The position numbers and the translations under genes were made by a program. Shown one piece after another: positions 9,449 through 19,905 of a stretch of DNA of 64,000 nt. The notes under the pieces were generated by a model. That model saw nothing but the letters and a program-made list of their open reading frames with translations. It searched no databases and had not been told where the DNA came from. The stretch is from contig JABYQQ010000002.1 in NCBI GenBank assembly GCA_022605405.1, positions 3,224,001 through 3,288,000 on the forward strand, written 5' to 3'. Numbering within the stretch: position 1 is the first letter of the stretch; each line of letters starts with the position of its first letter. The stretch comes from Earliella scabrosa (taxonomy: Eukaryota; Basidiomycota; Agaricomycetes; Polyporales; Polyporaceae).

Positions 9449-10041
9449 ACAATGGACTACGAACAGTAGACGCGCATTAGGCGCTATGGGCACTGCTTCT
9501 TACGATAGATCTTAGGCTGTGCTTCTTTCTTTCCATATTAGGTATACGTTGTACGATACACATGGTTACTAGGCTTCTCTTTTGTCCAGTCCATTCCAGT
9601 GCGTTCTTCTACGCTCCGGACTCTTCTTAGACTGTTCCAGATCGTCCTTGTGACCATACTTTGTTCTCCATTTGTCGTTATCTTTGTTCTGTCTGAGTCA
9701 TCCTTCGTCGCTCCTTACTCATCCTCGACTCACTCTGACTCAGACACATCACATGCCCTCCTTACTATCGCTTACTCATGCAGCTCCTTTACGGTATATA
9801 AGGAGGACTCTCTGGGACTCGTCTCCTCAGTCTTTCACTCACTGACTGAGGAGTAAGTACACATCTTACCTATGCGTTCATATGCTCTTACTTACAAGTA
9901 CCTGTGTAGCTTGTCTGTCCGCTCACTTACTAGGTACTTGGCATTATGCTAATATAGTCTTTCACTCACTGACTGAGGACTTGTCTGTCCGCTCACTTAC
10001 TAGTCGCTTGCGACATCGCCTCACAGGTTCTCACTCCATCA
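9443..10041 (+). repeat. Right LTR of the copia array
   Basis: Same 599-bp unit as 3809-4407, with visible differences at the segment GTACACATC (GTACTCGTC in the left unit) and at TAATATAG (TAATACAG). It contains the TATA box at 9795-9802 and the same interleaved direct repeats. It ends ...CTCCATCA at 10041 and is followed at once by MFS transporter coding sequence. Confidence 0.85.
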
Positions 10042-10610
10042 TGATGGTCGGCCGTATCCTCCTGCTTTGGGTCAACAAACTGGTACGTTTCGTCAGCTCC
10101 ATCTCAGGATTCATCACATGACCTTGAGTTTTCAGGTCGGAGAACGGAGGGTCATATTCCTCTACGGACTGCTGTCCATTGGGTATGCTCCGTTTCCTCT
10201 TATGATGCTCCCACCGACATGCTGAGCTCGGATTCAGGTTAGAGCTTGTTGTCTGGTTCGTGCCATCTCTCGTCGGAGGTGCGGTCGCCGTCTCGGGCGT
10301 GGGGATGCTCTTCGGTCCCATGTACCCCCTCGTGATGAACCATTCACGGAAAGTCCTCCCGCCTTGGCTTCTGTCCGGGAGCATCGGGTGGATCGCAGGG
10401 TTTGGACAGGCAGGCTCGGCGTTCCTGCCCTTCCTCACGGGTGCGTTTGCGTCGCGGTTTGGAATCGAGGTCATGCAGCCCCTGTGAGACACGTCTCTTT
10501 TTGTCTCCTCGCGTGATGCTGACCTTCTCTTCGCCAGGGTGGTCGCAATGATGAGCGTGATGATCGCACTGTGGATCTTTGTTCCGGGCAGTCCTCGTCG
10601 TCTGGAATGA
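10042..10610 (+). pseudogene. 3' half of MFS transporter gene, split by the copia array
   Basis: Four exons can be placed: 10042-10082, 10136-10182, 10238-10483 and 10538-10610, with GT-AG introns of 53, 55 and 54 bp and consistent phases. The product reads MVGRILLLWVNKLVGERRV, then membrane segments including GVGMLFGPMYPLV and GSIGWIAGFGQAGSAFLPFL, and ends SPRRLE. This matches the C-terminal half of fungal fucose-permease-like MFS carriers. There is no start codon or N-terminal half on this side; coding sequence begins at the LTR edge, in the middle of a codon. The N-terminal half is expected left of the window. Splice sites are intact, which suggests a recent insertion. Alternatively this is a fragment picked up by rearrangement. 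Confidence 0.8.
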
Positions 10611-11132
10611 GATCTAGGATACGTTTTGACATACTCTCGCTGGTATCAGGTATTTTTTGTTTCGAAGAATGCATGTCTCACGCCCTATGGCCGGCGCTTC
10701 ACTTGCCTGATATGGATCTTACTAGTCTTTCCCACGACCTGGATGTCTTTATCCCATGCCAGCACAGCAGATGGATGTTGTCTCTGGAGCCTGCTACTCC
10801 TGTCGTGCCTCTGTCTCGCTTGGTCTTGGACTGCAAGCTCGCATGTACGTACTCGAGTTCACTGACATTGACAGCCCAAGCCCCAGCCCGGAGAGTTCCG
10901 GATGGGGATTCCTCCTCTGACGAAGCTCCATACTCTTCACCATTCCTTCACGCTCTCTTCACGCAGGATTCTCAACGTTATAAGAATGCACCTGCCTAGC
11001 TGTGACCCAACTTCCCCCTCCTTGCACTTCGACACCGCGCCCACGAGTACGACGACCGCGACGACTAGGACAGCCACGACGATTGGACTGTCGACACGAC
11101 ACGGCTGAGACAACGACGAGCACTGCAGATTA
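10611..11132. other. Intergenic, 0.5 kb
   Basis: Contains the 3' flank of the MFS remnant and the upstream region of the small membrane protein gene. Short open frames are present but show no recognisable domain or splice-supported continuation. Confidence 0.5.
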
Positions 11133-12186
11133 ATGGCGCCACCGTTTGGTCACTCATTTGCGGCACTGGGAATGGGTGAGCCTATGCGCGTAGTCACCTA
11201 AGGCATGCGAGCTGACCCTCTGCCTAGTCCCACCGGCCAAACCAGACGATGCGGTCAAACAAGCGTTACTCGCTGTTGTGCAAGTCTGGCTGGACCGTTT
11301 GCAATCTATGGCGGTTGTGGTGAGTCCTTCAGATCATGTGTTGTGTCTCGGCGCATATATGCTGCAATATGTCGTGCGAACTTCAACATCATGTGGACTT
11401 CGTCGTCCTCGACTGGATGCCGTCTTGTGGGCAGATCTCATGATGCTCACCTTGAATCCGCTCCAGACCACCTTTTTCGTATCTATCGACAGTTTGATCT
11501 ATTCGTTTCCGGTGCGAAACCCGGATCCAAGCTCTTGGTCTGCAATGGACACCCTCATTATCGCAAGCCTGGGTGGGGCTATCATATTGCATGTTTGTGC
11601 ATGTGAGTATGGTGTTGGAACACGCATATACCCACCTAGATTGACGTACATAGCTATTCTGGCATACTGCGGATCCTTCGTTCTCATACGCTACCGCCTC
11701 AGCGACGCGGAAGAGAAGGAAGCAGCAGCAGAGCATCCAACCTCATCCGCCAGCGACACGGATCGTAAGGAGCCGCGCACGCAACAGCCATTGCCCCCTC
11801 CTTCTGCGCCTTCCGACCTCCACATCGCCAAGTCACCTACGGAGTACGTTCGCGATGTGTCTTGGGACATATTCATGGATCTCCGTTCCCTCGTTTCCGT
11901 GCACCAGGTACAGCCATTTGCCTGGATCAGCGGTATTCAACGAGGAACGCACAAGAAGGATCCTGAGGCATCTCTCGCTGAAGATCCGGTGTCAAAGTTG
12001 CGCTCCATGGTCCGTATGTTGACGCGCGTTCACACCGCGACGGCGATCATGGCGGTCCTTGGCTTTATCCTCGCCCTGCTTGGTACCCTGGCGTACTTCT
12101 GGACAGGGCTGCCGAGGGCACTGGGCATCTTCGCGAGCGCGTGTCTTGGGGCGTCGTTGCTTGTTGGAATGGCGGCGGTTCTCTGA
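11133..12186 (+). CDS. Small multi-pass membrane protein, orphan family, copy A
   Basis: Exons 11133-11175, 11228-11319, 11467-11602 and 11654-12186 give about 267 residues. The N-terminus is short and polar, followed by QVWLDRLQSMAVV, then the TTFF segment that opens the first hydrophobic region, a second hydrophobic stretch ending LIRYRLS, a Pro/Ser-rich loop of about 100 residues, and two C-terminal membrane helices. The paralogue at 44183-45070 shares the WLDRLQ/WMDRLQ, TTFF, LIRY and C-terminal helices, which fixes the exon borders. Introns 2 (147 bp) and 3 (51 bp) are multiples of three without stops, so intron retention would keep the frame. Intron 3 is absent from the paralogue. Function unknown. 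The gene ends 66 bp from the convergent FunK1 gene. Confidence 0.75.
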
Positions 12187-12252
12187 AACGCGCGCAACGG
12201 CAGCTTTAGGCACTATGTCTCACAGGATGGATTGGACGATGCCAGAATGATG

Positions 12253-14693
12253 CTACGAGACTATGCAAAGTGCTTGTCCTGTAAATACGTTACTGAACGA
12301 TGGTTCTCCAGTCTGTTTCTGACGCTTGGTTTCTTGTTCACCATCCGCAACATCATCCACTCCATCCGCCCTCTGCAAGTTATTGTTCGTGTCCACCTGG
12401 TCCGGAGTTTTGTCCATGGTAGGCCAGACGCACTTTGCAAGCGTATCGGACAGGAGGTCGATCATCATGTCGTGAGTGCCACTCTTCACTGGTCTGTGCT
12501 CGGCTAACGGCTGCTCAGGTGCGACCCGCCCGTTCGCTAGTCTTTGAGATTCTAGCAACGGAGCAACCCTTATCGTCTCTGACGCTTCAAGCTTGGCTGG
12601 ACGCTGCGCGAGGTACTCTTCATGGATATTCTCTTTGCTTGATCGCGCGTTGACCACCCTCGAGCCAGTCGTCAGGTCCCAAGATTGCGCATACCGCGTC
12701 TTCGTCCACGAAAGGAGAGCCCGGAAGATATGGTTCAGCGGGTGCTCCTCCTTCGATCTCCTCGACCGCTTCTGTCCGACGGCGCCTCGGTCTTCGGCGA
12801 GGAACTGGAGCCTCTGCTTACCGTTTCGGGTCGTGTACAGACATCCGTCTGCCACGCATCGCCGTTTCAGCAGCGAGGTGACTGGTCCGTCGTCGGTCTT
12901 TTCGCAGAAACAGTAATCGACGTCAAAAGCGGCCGCGTCTCGGCAGTTGTGCGGGACGTAGGCGATGGCGAAGGAGACGAGGACGTGTATGAAGGACTCC
13001 ACCTCGTCTGCGGCCTGAACTGGGCGCTCGGGATGGTCCATCGCGCTGACCGACAGGAACTCCCAAGTTCCCTAGAGGCGCGGATGGTGAGTCAGCACGT
13101 GTATGTCTCCTGCTGGCAGGTTTGTACGACATACCCTGCGGCGTGTTGGATACACAAACCCCGGAACGGTACGCCTCGAGATGCGCTCAGCGAGCTCCCA
13201 ATCGTTCAGCACCCCTTTGTACAGGATACCCTCGTTGCCCGGGCCGTCGATCGGGACTATGAGGAGGTTGCCAGCGCTGATGTCTCTGTGCAAAATGCCT
13301 GCGAGCTCGTACGCGTCTCTATGCCCTACACCGGGAAAAAGGTGATCAGTATGCCTCCATATAGTGTGGAACATGCGAGCTTACCTTTCACACAATCCAG
13401 GATCACCTGCACCAATTCCTTGCTGTTCCGGAACGCATCTACCTTCATGCCAACCTCTTTGACCACTACACGGTACTGCACGAGCTCGATATCCCGCTTC
13501 GGCTTCGACGAGTCGCGCTGCTGCTTGTAGACCCGGTCCGTAATGTCGTACAAGTCGATCCGGTGGTCGAGCACGTCTTCGTGGCAGACGAGCGTCGGGA
13601 CTCCTTGGGCTCCACACCGGTTGAGGTCGGCAAGGACGGCGCCCTCTTGCTCGTACTCGGACCCGCGTTTCCGGCGCCAGGTGTCTTTCAGCCACACGAA
13701 CGACCCCGCGTCAATCCCATGGTTCCCAGCCTGGTACACCAATGCGACGTAGCCCCGCGAGGGCCGGCCGAGGAGGTGTTCCATGTACGAATGTGGCTGG
13801 CCGACGAGGAACTCGGCCCCACAGACTTGGATGGACACCCATGGCCATTCCTGGGGGTCGTCCAGAGACTTCATGAAGCATCGTCGAGCGTGGTCTGCTG
13901 CACCTTCCAACTTCGTCCGAGCTACGCGGAGCATGAACTCCCTACGCGGGTCGCTGACACCCAGGACGGTCGCGGTGGGGTCGAATCCGCGCTCAGACGC
14001 AGACATCGCGGCAAAGCGCGCAAAAAAATCCGCGAGCTTCGCCCAGTCGCCCCGGGAGGTGGAGGTGTAGTGGAGCGCGTGGGTGGCGAAGACGGCCTCG
14101 CGGTCGCACCGGACGAGGCGCGCGACGCCGCCCGAGACGGTGGCCAGGAAGAGGTGCGTGCGGTGTTGGCGCGCAAAGACGCGTCCGGCGTGCGTGAGGA
14201 CGCGCTTTTGCAGCTTTTTGCGCTGGGCTGCGACTGCTTGGGACTCGGTTTTGGAGGGGAGCGAGAACGGGTCGGAGTGTGGTGGGAAGAAGAGGATGGA
14301 TGCTTGGAGAGTGCTCCAGTAGGGGGTGCTGCCATCCGGCGGGAGGTCTGAGGTTGCAGGGTACAGTGCTGCGATGAGTAGATTCTCGTCATGGGCTGGT
14401 ACCAGGGTGTTGCCTGGACAGAGCGGCGCAGCGTTGAACGCTTTGACCTAGGTCCATGGGTGGTTAGGAAGGTTGCCCGCAAATACGGCAATGGAAGAGG
14501 TTGGACGTACAAAATCATTGCAAGTTACCTGTGTGGGAACTATTTGTGTTGTGTTTGCGGTTCTTGGTTTGGTAGCTACCGCGGAGGTCTGGTGGACGGG
14601 TGGATGCGAGTGGTTAGGGGACAGCGTCGGACCCGAGTGGGGCGCGAACTCGGCGAGGAAAGCGTCGAAGGAGATGGGATATATACGGTTCAT
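12253..14693 (-). CDS. FunK1-family protein kinase 1
   Basis: Exons (minus strand) 14693-14511, 14447-13385, 13325-13135 and 13071-12253 give about 751 residues. FunK1 is a fungal-specific kinase-like family expanded in mushroom-forming fungi. Landmarks: YPISFDAFLAEF near the N-terminus, ARQHRTHLFLATV and FATHALHYTS in the N-lobe region, GSFVWLKDTWR, VVVKEVG, the catalytic loop GILHRDISAGN at about residue 426, and NDWELAE in the position of the usual DFG motif. The C-terminal part, after HPLNHIF, is unlike copies 2 and 3. It is the most divergent of the three full copies. The start is the ATG before NRIYPIS; the frame stays open further upstream without an ATG. Likely cytosolic or nuclear; substrate unknown. 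Confidence 0.85.
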
Positions 14694-15025
14694 CTCGTGC
14701 TTGTTAGTCGACAAGTCTAGACTCAAGCGAGAGGGCTGTGGAGAGAGCGGTGGGTACGGCAGCGTGTTGAGAGTGGAGACCACCACGGCGCTAATTCGCT
14801 TAACGTATCTTTGAACTCAGCTTTGTCACAGTCTCGTTTGGCTTCCGCCCTCTTCCGCCATTATAGGCTAGGGCTGGGCCAAGAATTAGGCTGTCCTTAA
14901 TCATGTCGGTCAGCAAACACAAGTTTACTGCATGCATGATCCGGTGAGGTCCTGGCAGCCGAGTCCCATTCGACTCCAAGTCGGAGGCTGACTGTCAAGC
15001 ACAGATGGGATACAGGCGACCAAGA
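14694..15025. other. Intergenic between FunK1-1 start and LRR-1 end
   Basis: About 330 bp holding the FunK1-1 promoter and the 3' flank of the LRR-1 gene. No repeat, RNA gene or coding signal was recognised. Confidence 0.5.
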
Positions 15026-15729
15026 TCAACTATATATCAGGTTTATGGCATCCCAATATCTGATCGTATCATCGTCTTCCATGAACTCCGAGGGATCAGT
15101 CTGCGGAATAGTGGTCCTCACAATCGGGGCTTCCCCATCCCTCACTACAGGGCAGACCAGGTTCCCATCAGGTTCTCGCCTAGCGTAGAGGATCCTCTCT
15201 ATCTCTTCGACCACCTCTATCTTCGGTGACGGCCTCCCTTCATCGACCATGCAACGAAGAAACCCGTACAGATCGTATACTCTGCCTTCTCTCCAGCTTG
15301 GAGCACTGGGTAATTGGGGAACGTCCTCTGCTATGCAACCGTTATGCGAGTTTGTCGACTCGGAAGGGTATGGAGTCCCATAACGGATGAATCCCCAGCG
15401 AGCTCCACGCTTGTTTGGTTCGGTAGGGTCGCCGTCCGTTTCGTAAGGGCGCCGTTCAACAAAGAAGGCCCAACTGCCGTCGGGATGGTCAGAGACCACC
15501 GCAATCGGGTGGTGCGGCACTGATACCACGGCACGCTTGTTCCATTCCTCTGAAGACTGCAAGGCGCCCCTGGAGAACGTCGAGTACGTTATCATCGCCT
15601 GCGACATAGTTATCTCTGCAGGCACATAGGTGATCCTATAGCATCGCGGGATGAGGGTGTTCGCGGGCGTCGAGGTTACTCCGCTGCTCCACCACGCCAA
15701 TGCAAGCAAGTCTGATAGTCCTTCCAATA

Positions 15730-16016
15730 CACAGGGGGCATAATCCAATATTTCCTCGGATAATATTTTGGAAACACCGTGATAACAGAAAACAATATTC
15801 TCATCATTGTTCATGTTACAACATTAAAAGAACATTGAAAGAACTTTGGGAAAAAGAGATAACATTGAGGAAACATGCAGGGAACATCCATCATCCCTGA
15901 TGTTCTCAGCATGTTTCCTCCATGTTTTTCTCCGTGATACTGTATCAACATTCTTTCAGTTTACTGCAATGTTATCTCGATGTTGTCTTGGTGAATATTG
16001 AAAGATGCCCCCTGTG
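15730..16016. mobile_element. MITE A inside LRR-1 (CACAGGGGGCAT ends, 3-bp TSD)
   Basis: The 287-bp AT-rich insert starts CACAGGGGGCAT and ends with its exact complement ATGCCCCCTGTG; similarity of the inverted ends continues to about 23 bp through CAATATT. Both flanks read ATA, a 3-bp target duplication. It has no coding capacity. The paralogue at 52.8 kb has uninterrupted coding sequence at the matching place, which confirms both borders. CAC ends with 3-bp duplication fit a non-autonomous CACTA (CMC)-like or PIF/Harbinger-like DNA transposon; which one is not decided by this sequence. Confidence 0.85.
15862..15925. repeat. Central palindrome of MITE A
   Basis: Two 27-bp arms (15862-15888 and 15899-15925) are inverted copies with three mismatches around a 10-bp spacer; the core is GGAAACATGC / GCATGTTTCC. 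The element therefore has a hairpin core in addition to its terminal inverted repeats. Confidence 0.8.
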
Positions 16017-17649
16017 ATACTTGATTCGGGGTAAAGAATGGCAGAGCCACCGAGCTCAGACGTGTCTGGTCGAAGTAGGTGCAAGTGAATGCGATAGGAA
16101 ACCCTTCGGGTTTCCAAATGGTGAGGAAGGAGGGGTGGAGCAGCCCTTCGAGCCGCCGGAAGAAATGTGGGTGTTGTCGAACGATTTCGACGAGGCGATT
16201 TCCGTCCAGCGATAAACCCTCCATCATGATGACTCTACGAAGGTCAGGTGGTGCCGTCATGATGATGTGGGATAGATCTTCAGCACAGATACGGGGATTC
16301 CGAGTCAGATCCAGGGTTTGGAATCCTGGAAAAGCCGAGGTAATCCGTACCACTTGAGCTGCATCTAGTGCAAGGTCGGACAGGTCCAGAAATTGACACC
16401 GCTCGGTCCGACGCAGTGTCTCGACGAGTAGCGCGATTCCTTCGTCGGGAAACGGGTCCATCGCACGTGACAGGATGCGCTTGGTCAACGAGGGCGTTTG
16501 AATCAATGAGTCTACCAGGGCATGAGGCGGATCGGAAAAATACTGTCGAATCTGCCTGTCGAGAGATGCGATCGCTCTCGAGTCGTCGGATGGGGTGGAA
16601 GTGGACGTAGGTACGAGCTCGAAGTTGAACACTCGAGAGGTGCGGAGAATATCCTCAAGGAAGATCCGTGTGCGGTTGAATTCGATCTGCGAAGCAGTAG
16701 GTGGAAGGAAGAAAGGACTCGACTTGTTCCCGAGCCGAGATCCCATTGTCCGGCGCAAAAGTCGGGTCATAGCGCCTGAGAACCCAACATAAAGCCTCTT
16801 CCTCTCGCCAATGGGTGCTGACCATCGGGATTTGATCCAGGAGATGGGGAGCCGGATGCTTCGGGTCCTCTGCATCAAACGCATCGCAGAGCGTTTCAAA
16901 CGTGATATTCGGTAAACCAGCGAGGCGGGCGATGCAGAGAAACCACCAGGCGGTGTACATCAATCGGTCCTTGTCTGTGACAAAGGTTATAGTCACTAGG
17001 TCAATCGGAAAGCAGTGGAAGAACGTGAACACCAACCGATGAAAGCTAGATTACTTGTCTGATCACGAATTATAGCACAATTCGCCGCTTCAGGAAGATT
17101 CTCATATGTTGACATGTACTCATATGCAGTGAGAGGCTTTGTCGACGCGTACTTGGAAGCAAGAAAGCAATACTTCGGGTACTCAGGGTCCGTGACATCA
17201 ACCACTGAGTAGCCATCATCGTTTTCTGCAACAGGTGTGGTGTCAGACTCTCTGCAGACCGCGTCAGATGGCCATATGTTGCGCTTACGAAGTCGCCATG
17301 TCTTGTCGACTCCGAACAGAGCCCCGTGCTTGAGACTGATACCACTGAAGTATCGAGGCTCGTCGAGGTCCACGGTAAACGCCATTCCCAGTAACGAGGT
17401 GGCGTACGGACAAGGCATCGACGGAAGGGATTCATCCGCCCTGTACTTTTCGTTGAGTCTCCCAAGTTCGCCTCGGACTACTGCTGCGTTCTCCTTCCTA
17501 GTAATGAGAAGAATGAAGCGATAGACGGCACGCAGGGGCAGGTTGCCCAAACACCAGTGGTGATGAAAGAGAGCGACGCATCGGTACTTTGAAGCTCCGT
17601 TGATTGACTTGATTCGTGCAATGAGTAAGGCTTGATGTCGATGGCCCAT

Positions 17650-17982
17650 GACTTAGTCTGATAGTCCGACACAAAAGCTATACCTCTGCCTCTTAGACTT
17701 TGACCCCGTGCTGCGACACTGTTAGCGATCATGATGAAGCTGCTTTAGAAGATATAATGCATACCAATGTCGCAACGGGAGGTGTGAGAGTTGATGAGCA
17801 GACGAGATGTGGTGATATGTCATCGATTTATACCGTGGCACAGAGTATGCCTCGTGCATTAAATACCTCCGAACCGTGTGTACTAACTCCCTACCCCGGT
17901 CAGAAATAAGCGCATAAGCATACTGGCTCGAGGGGATAGTACTCACCTCCTTCACTGTCGTGCGGCCCGTGCCTGAACGTCA
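17650..17982. other. Intergenic, 0.33 kb
   Basis: Upstream region of LRR-1 and 3' flank of the flavin monooxygenase gene. No feature recognised. Confidence 0.5.
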
Positions 17983-19761
17983 TCATAGCGAAATGCCGTG
18001 CTTCCGCGCCCATTCAGATACTATATCTTTGTAGTCCTCTGGGCCATACGGCTCCACAATATCCGCCCACCACCCCTTCTTCCTGTGACACTCCACACCG
18101 AGATCCCGCAGCAGCATGTCGATATACGGCACGCTATCGAACGCGAAGTCCGGCACCCTAGCGCCGTAACCGCAGGGGTACCGCCACTTCCCGAACTGGG
18201 AGTGCAACATCGTCGACCAGCGGGCCTCGTCGAGCGAGGACGGCAGGCGGTCCAGCTTGCCGTCGAAGTACGCGGATATCCACAGACCCTGGGTCTGCGC
18301 GCACGTGGCCGTATTGAGCGGCATGAGGTGGCCGGCGAAAGCGATGTTGCGGTCCTCGAGTAGCGACTCTGCCGGCACCATGAAGCGGTAGAGGCGCAGC
18401 GGCTGATTGGGCTTCTCCGAGTCCGAGCCGCTGTCCCCACGCTCCGAGGATGCCACGTCAGGCTGGTCCTTGAGACGGGGGAACTGCTGGAGGATCACCG
18501 CGTCGGCCTTCTGCGCGAGCACGTCCGGCGCTGATAGGTGGTGCGGAAGGCCAAGCTTCGCGGCCTCGCCGGGTGGGAGGAAGTTGATCGATGGGCGGCC
18601 CTTCCAGCCGGTGGCACATATCAGCACGTCGGCGTGGATGGTTTCGCCGTTGGATAGGTGGATCGTCTTCTCTGACAGGCCAGTGATGTCGGCGATGTGG
18701 ACGCGGATGGCGCCGTTGCGGACGAACTCGAAGAAGTCCGTGTCGTAGTTGAGGATGCTCAGGCCGGCGGCGGTCCAGAACGCGGAGTACCACGGCTTGA
18801 GCTTCTTCACCTCTGGGTGGCTGTCGTAGCCGTTTGTCGTGAGGACGTCGTTGCTGAGGATGGTCCAGAAGGCGTCTACGAGTTTGCGGCCAAGCCAAGT
18901 GCCGTGCAACAACCTTCGGATGCTGCCGTAGCCGTCCTCGTCGCCCCAGGTGCACGGGGAGAACCACGTCAGGAAACGCGTGTGGACCAGCTTCTCGAGC
19001 CACTTCTTCAGAGGCGTTACGAATGCCGGTGTCATCCAGATCGGCCCACGGCCGCTCTTCCGGATGATGAGGTCGACAGGGACGCCGGCAGAGGCGTACG
19101 CGTACGCAGCGTCCCAAGCAGACTTGGCACCTCCGAGGACGGCGGCGCTGTGGGCTGTGTTCAGCGTTTCGGCGTGCTGTTTGAAATCTTTGGTGTGAAA
19201 TATGGGACCGCCAAATCTTGCACTTCCGTCGAACATCGGGATATGAGCCTCGGACGTGAGACCAGTTGCGACGATCAGCCTCCGCGTAAGCAGAACCGCC
19301 TTACCCCCCGAGATGACATCCGTGACGCCGAGCACCCAACCGCCAGTGTCGCTGCGCTCCGCGGTCTCGACGCGGTGATTGAAGCGGATGTGGGGGTATA
19401 CGCCAAAGTGTTCGGCGAACTTCGTGAGATAGCTGTGGATGGTGGCACCCGGGATGTGCTGTCCTGGCTTGATACCGAAGGTGACCTCGTCCATCTCGAA
19501 ATCGCTGTATTCGTACGTTCCCAGCATGTTGTTCGACTTCAATTGTGGGTACAGTCGCTCTTGTGCCCATGTCCCGCCTAGGGTGGCTGCTGATTCGAGC
19601 ACAGCGACACGTTCGGACGAGTGTAACTGAATGTAAGTCCTCGCGGCTGCGAGACCATACCAGCCTGCGAATAATATGTCAGAGGACCCAATGATACAGG
19701 CAAGTAAGGAGAGAATCCGCCGCCTACCCGCTCCGATGACAACAAGATCGAGTGTTTCCAT
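17983..19761 (-). CDS. FAD-dependent flavin monooxygenase (FMO-like)
   Basis: Two exons, 19761-19728 and 19664-17983, joined across a 63-bp intron; splicing creates the dinucleotide-binding motif VVIGAGWYGLAAA at the N-terminus. About 571 residues. Further landmarks: LGGTWAQERLYPQLKSNN after the Rossmann fold, VATGLTSEAHIPMF, a second nucleotide-binding segment AAVLGGAKSAWDAAYA for NADPH, and CATGWKGRPS near the end of the FAD domain. This is the layout of fungal flavin-containing and Baeyer-Villiger-like monooxygenases, which insert one oxygen atom from O2 using NADPH. The substrate cannot be predicted. No signal peptide is evident. The intron is in frame and open, so the unspliced reading also translates but destroys the GxGxxG motif. 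Confidence 0.88.
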   Translation of the reverse strand: METLDLVVIGAGRRRILSLLACIIGSSDILFAGWYGLAAARTYIQLHSSERVAVLESAATLGGTWAQERLYPQLKSNNMLGTYEYSDFEMDEVTFGIKPGQHIPGATIHSYLTKFAEHFGVYPHIRFNHRVETAERSDTGGWVLGVTDVISGGKAVLLTRRLIVATGLTSEAHIPMFDGSARFGGPIFHTKDFKQHAETLNTAHSAAVLGGAKSAWDAAYAYASAGVPVDLIIRKSGRGPIWMTPAFVTPLKKWLEKLVHTRFLTWFSPCTWGDEDGYGSIRRLLHGTWLGRKLVDAFWTILSNDVLTTNGYDSHPEVKKLKPWYSAFWTAAGLSILNYDTDFFEFVRNGAIRVHIADITGLSEKTIHLSNGETIHADVLICATGWKGRPSINFLPPGEAAKLGLPHHLSAPDVLAQKADAVILQQFPRLKDQPDVASSERGDSGSDSEKPNQPLRLYRFMVPAESLLEDRNIAFAGHLMPLNTATCAQTQGLWISAYFDGKLDRLPSSLDEARWSTMLHSQFGKWRYPCGYGARVPDFAFDSVPYIDMLLRDLGVECHRKKGWWADIVEPYGPEDYKDIVSEWARKHGISL

Positions 19762-19905
19762 GGCTGCTTGTTTGTTCGCGCAATACTAGTCGGCTTTTGG
19801 GAACCAGTCAAGCGTACGTCGGCGGAGGAATGGACCGTGAGCTTAGCAGTGGGAGAAGGGAGGAAGTGTCTGTCAAGTTTTAAGCATTAGCTACGGACAC
19901 CCTAT

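Larger units (their letters stand above)
3809..10041 (+). mobile_element. Ty1/copia LTR retrotransposon, copy 2 (complete unit)
   Basis: LTR (3809-4407), primer-binding site (4408-4431), leader, one long gag-pol frame, LTR (9443-10041). The left LTR is shared with copy 1, giving an LTR-body-LTR-body-LTR array. The right end abuts the coding sequence of an MFS transporter. The target-site duplication cannot be checked because the left end of the array is outside the window. The polyprotein has no internal stop, but the RNase H tail and a purine-rich tract before the right LTR are not recognisable, as in copy 1. Confidence 0.93.
15026..17649 (-). pseudogene. Orphan LRR-like gene, copy 1, interrupted by a MITE
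   Basis: Parallel along its length to the gene at 52783-55087. Exon 1 17649-17289 encodes MGHRHQALLIARIKSING and ends in phase 1, with the same length (361 bp) as exon 1 of the paralogue; exon 2 is 17225-17055; the LRR-like part (FLDLSDL, FQTLDLTRNP, LRRVIMMEG) follows. Two breaks are seen. The reading frame shifts near 16.70 kb in the pyrimidine run ctttcttccttcc with no good intron to explain it. A 287-bp element at 15730-16016 separates LPFFTPNQV from the C-terminal part (WAFFVERRP, VYDLYGFLR, DEGRPSPKIE). Omitting the element and one TSD copy puts both sides in the same frame. Function of the family unknown. It could still be expressed as a truncated protein. Confidence 0.72.

Noticed and set aside
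18697..19581. 294-codon plus-strand frame opposite the flavin monooxygenase
   Set aside because: Antisense shadow; the minus strand shows all FAD and NADPH motifs.
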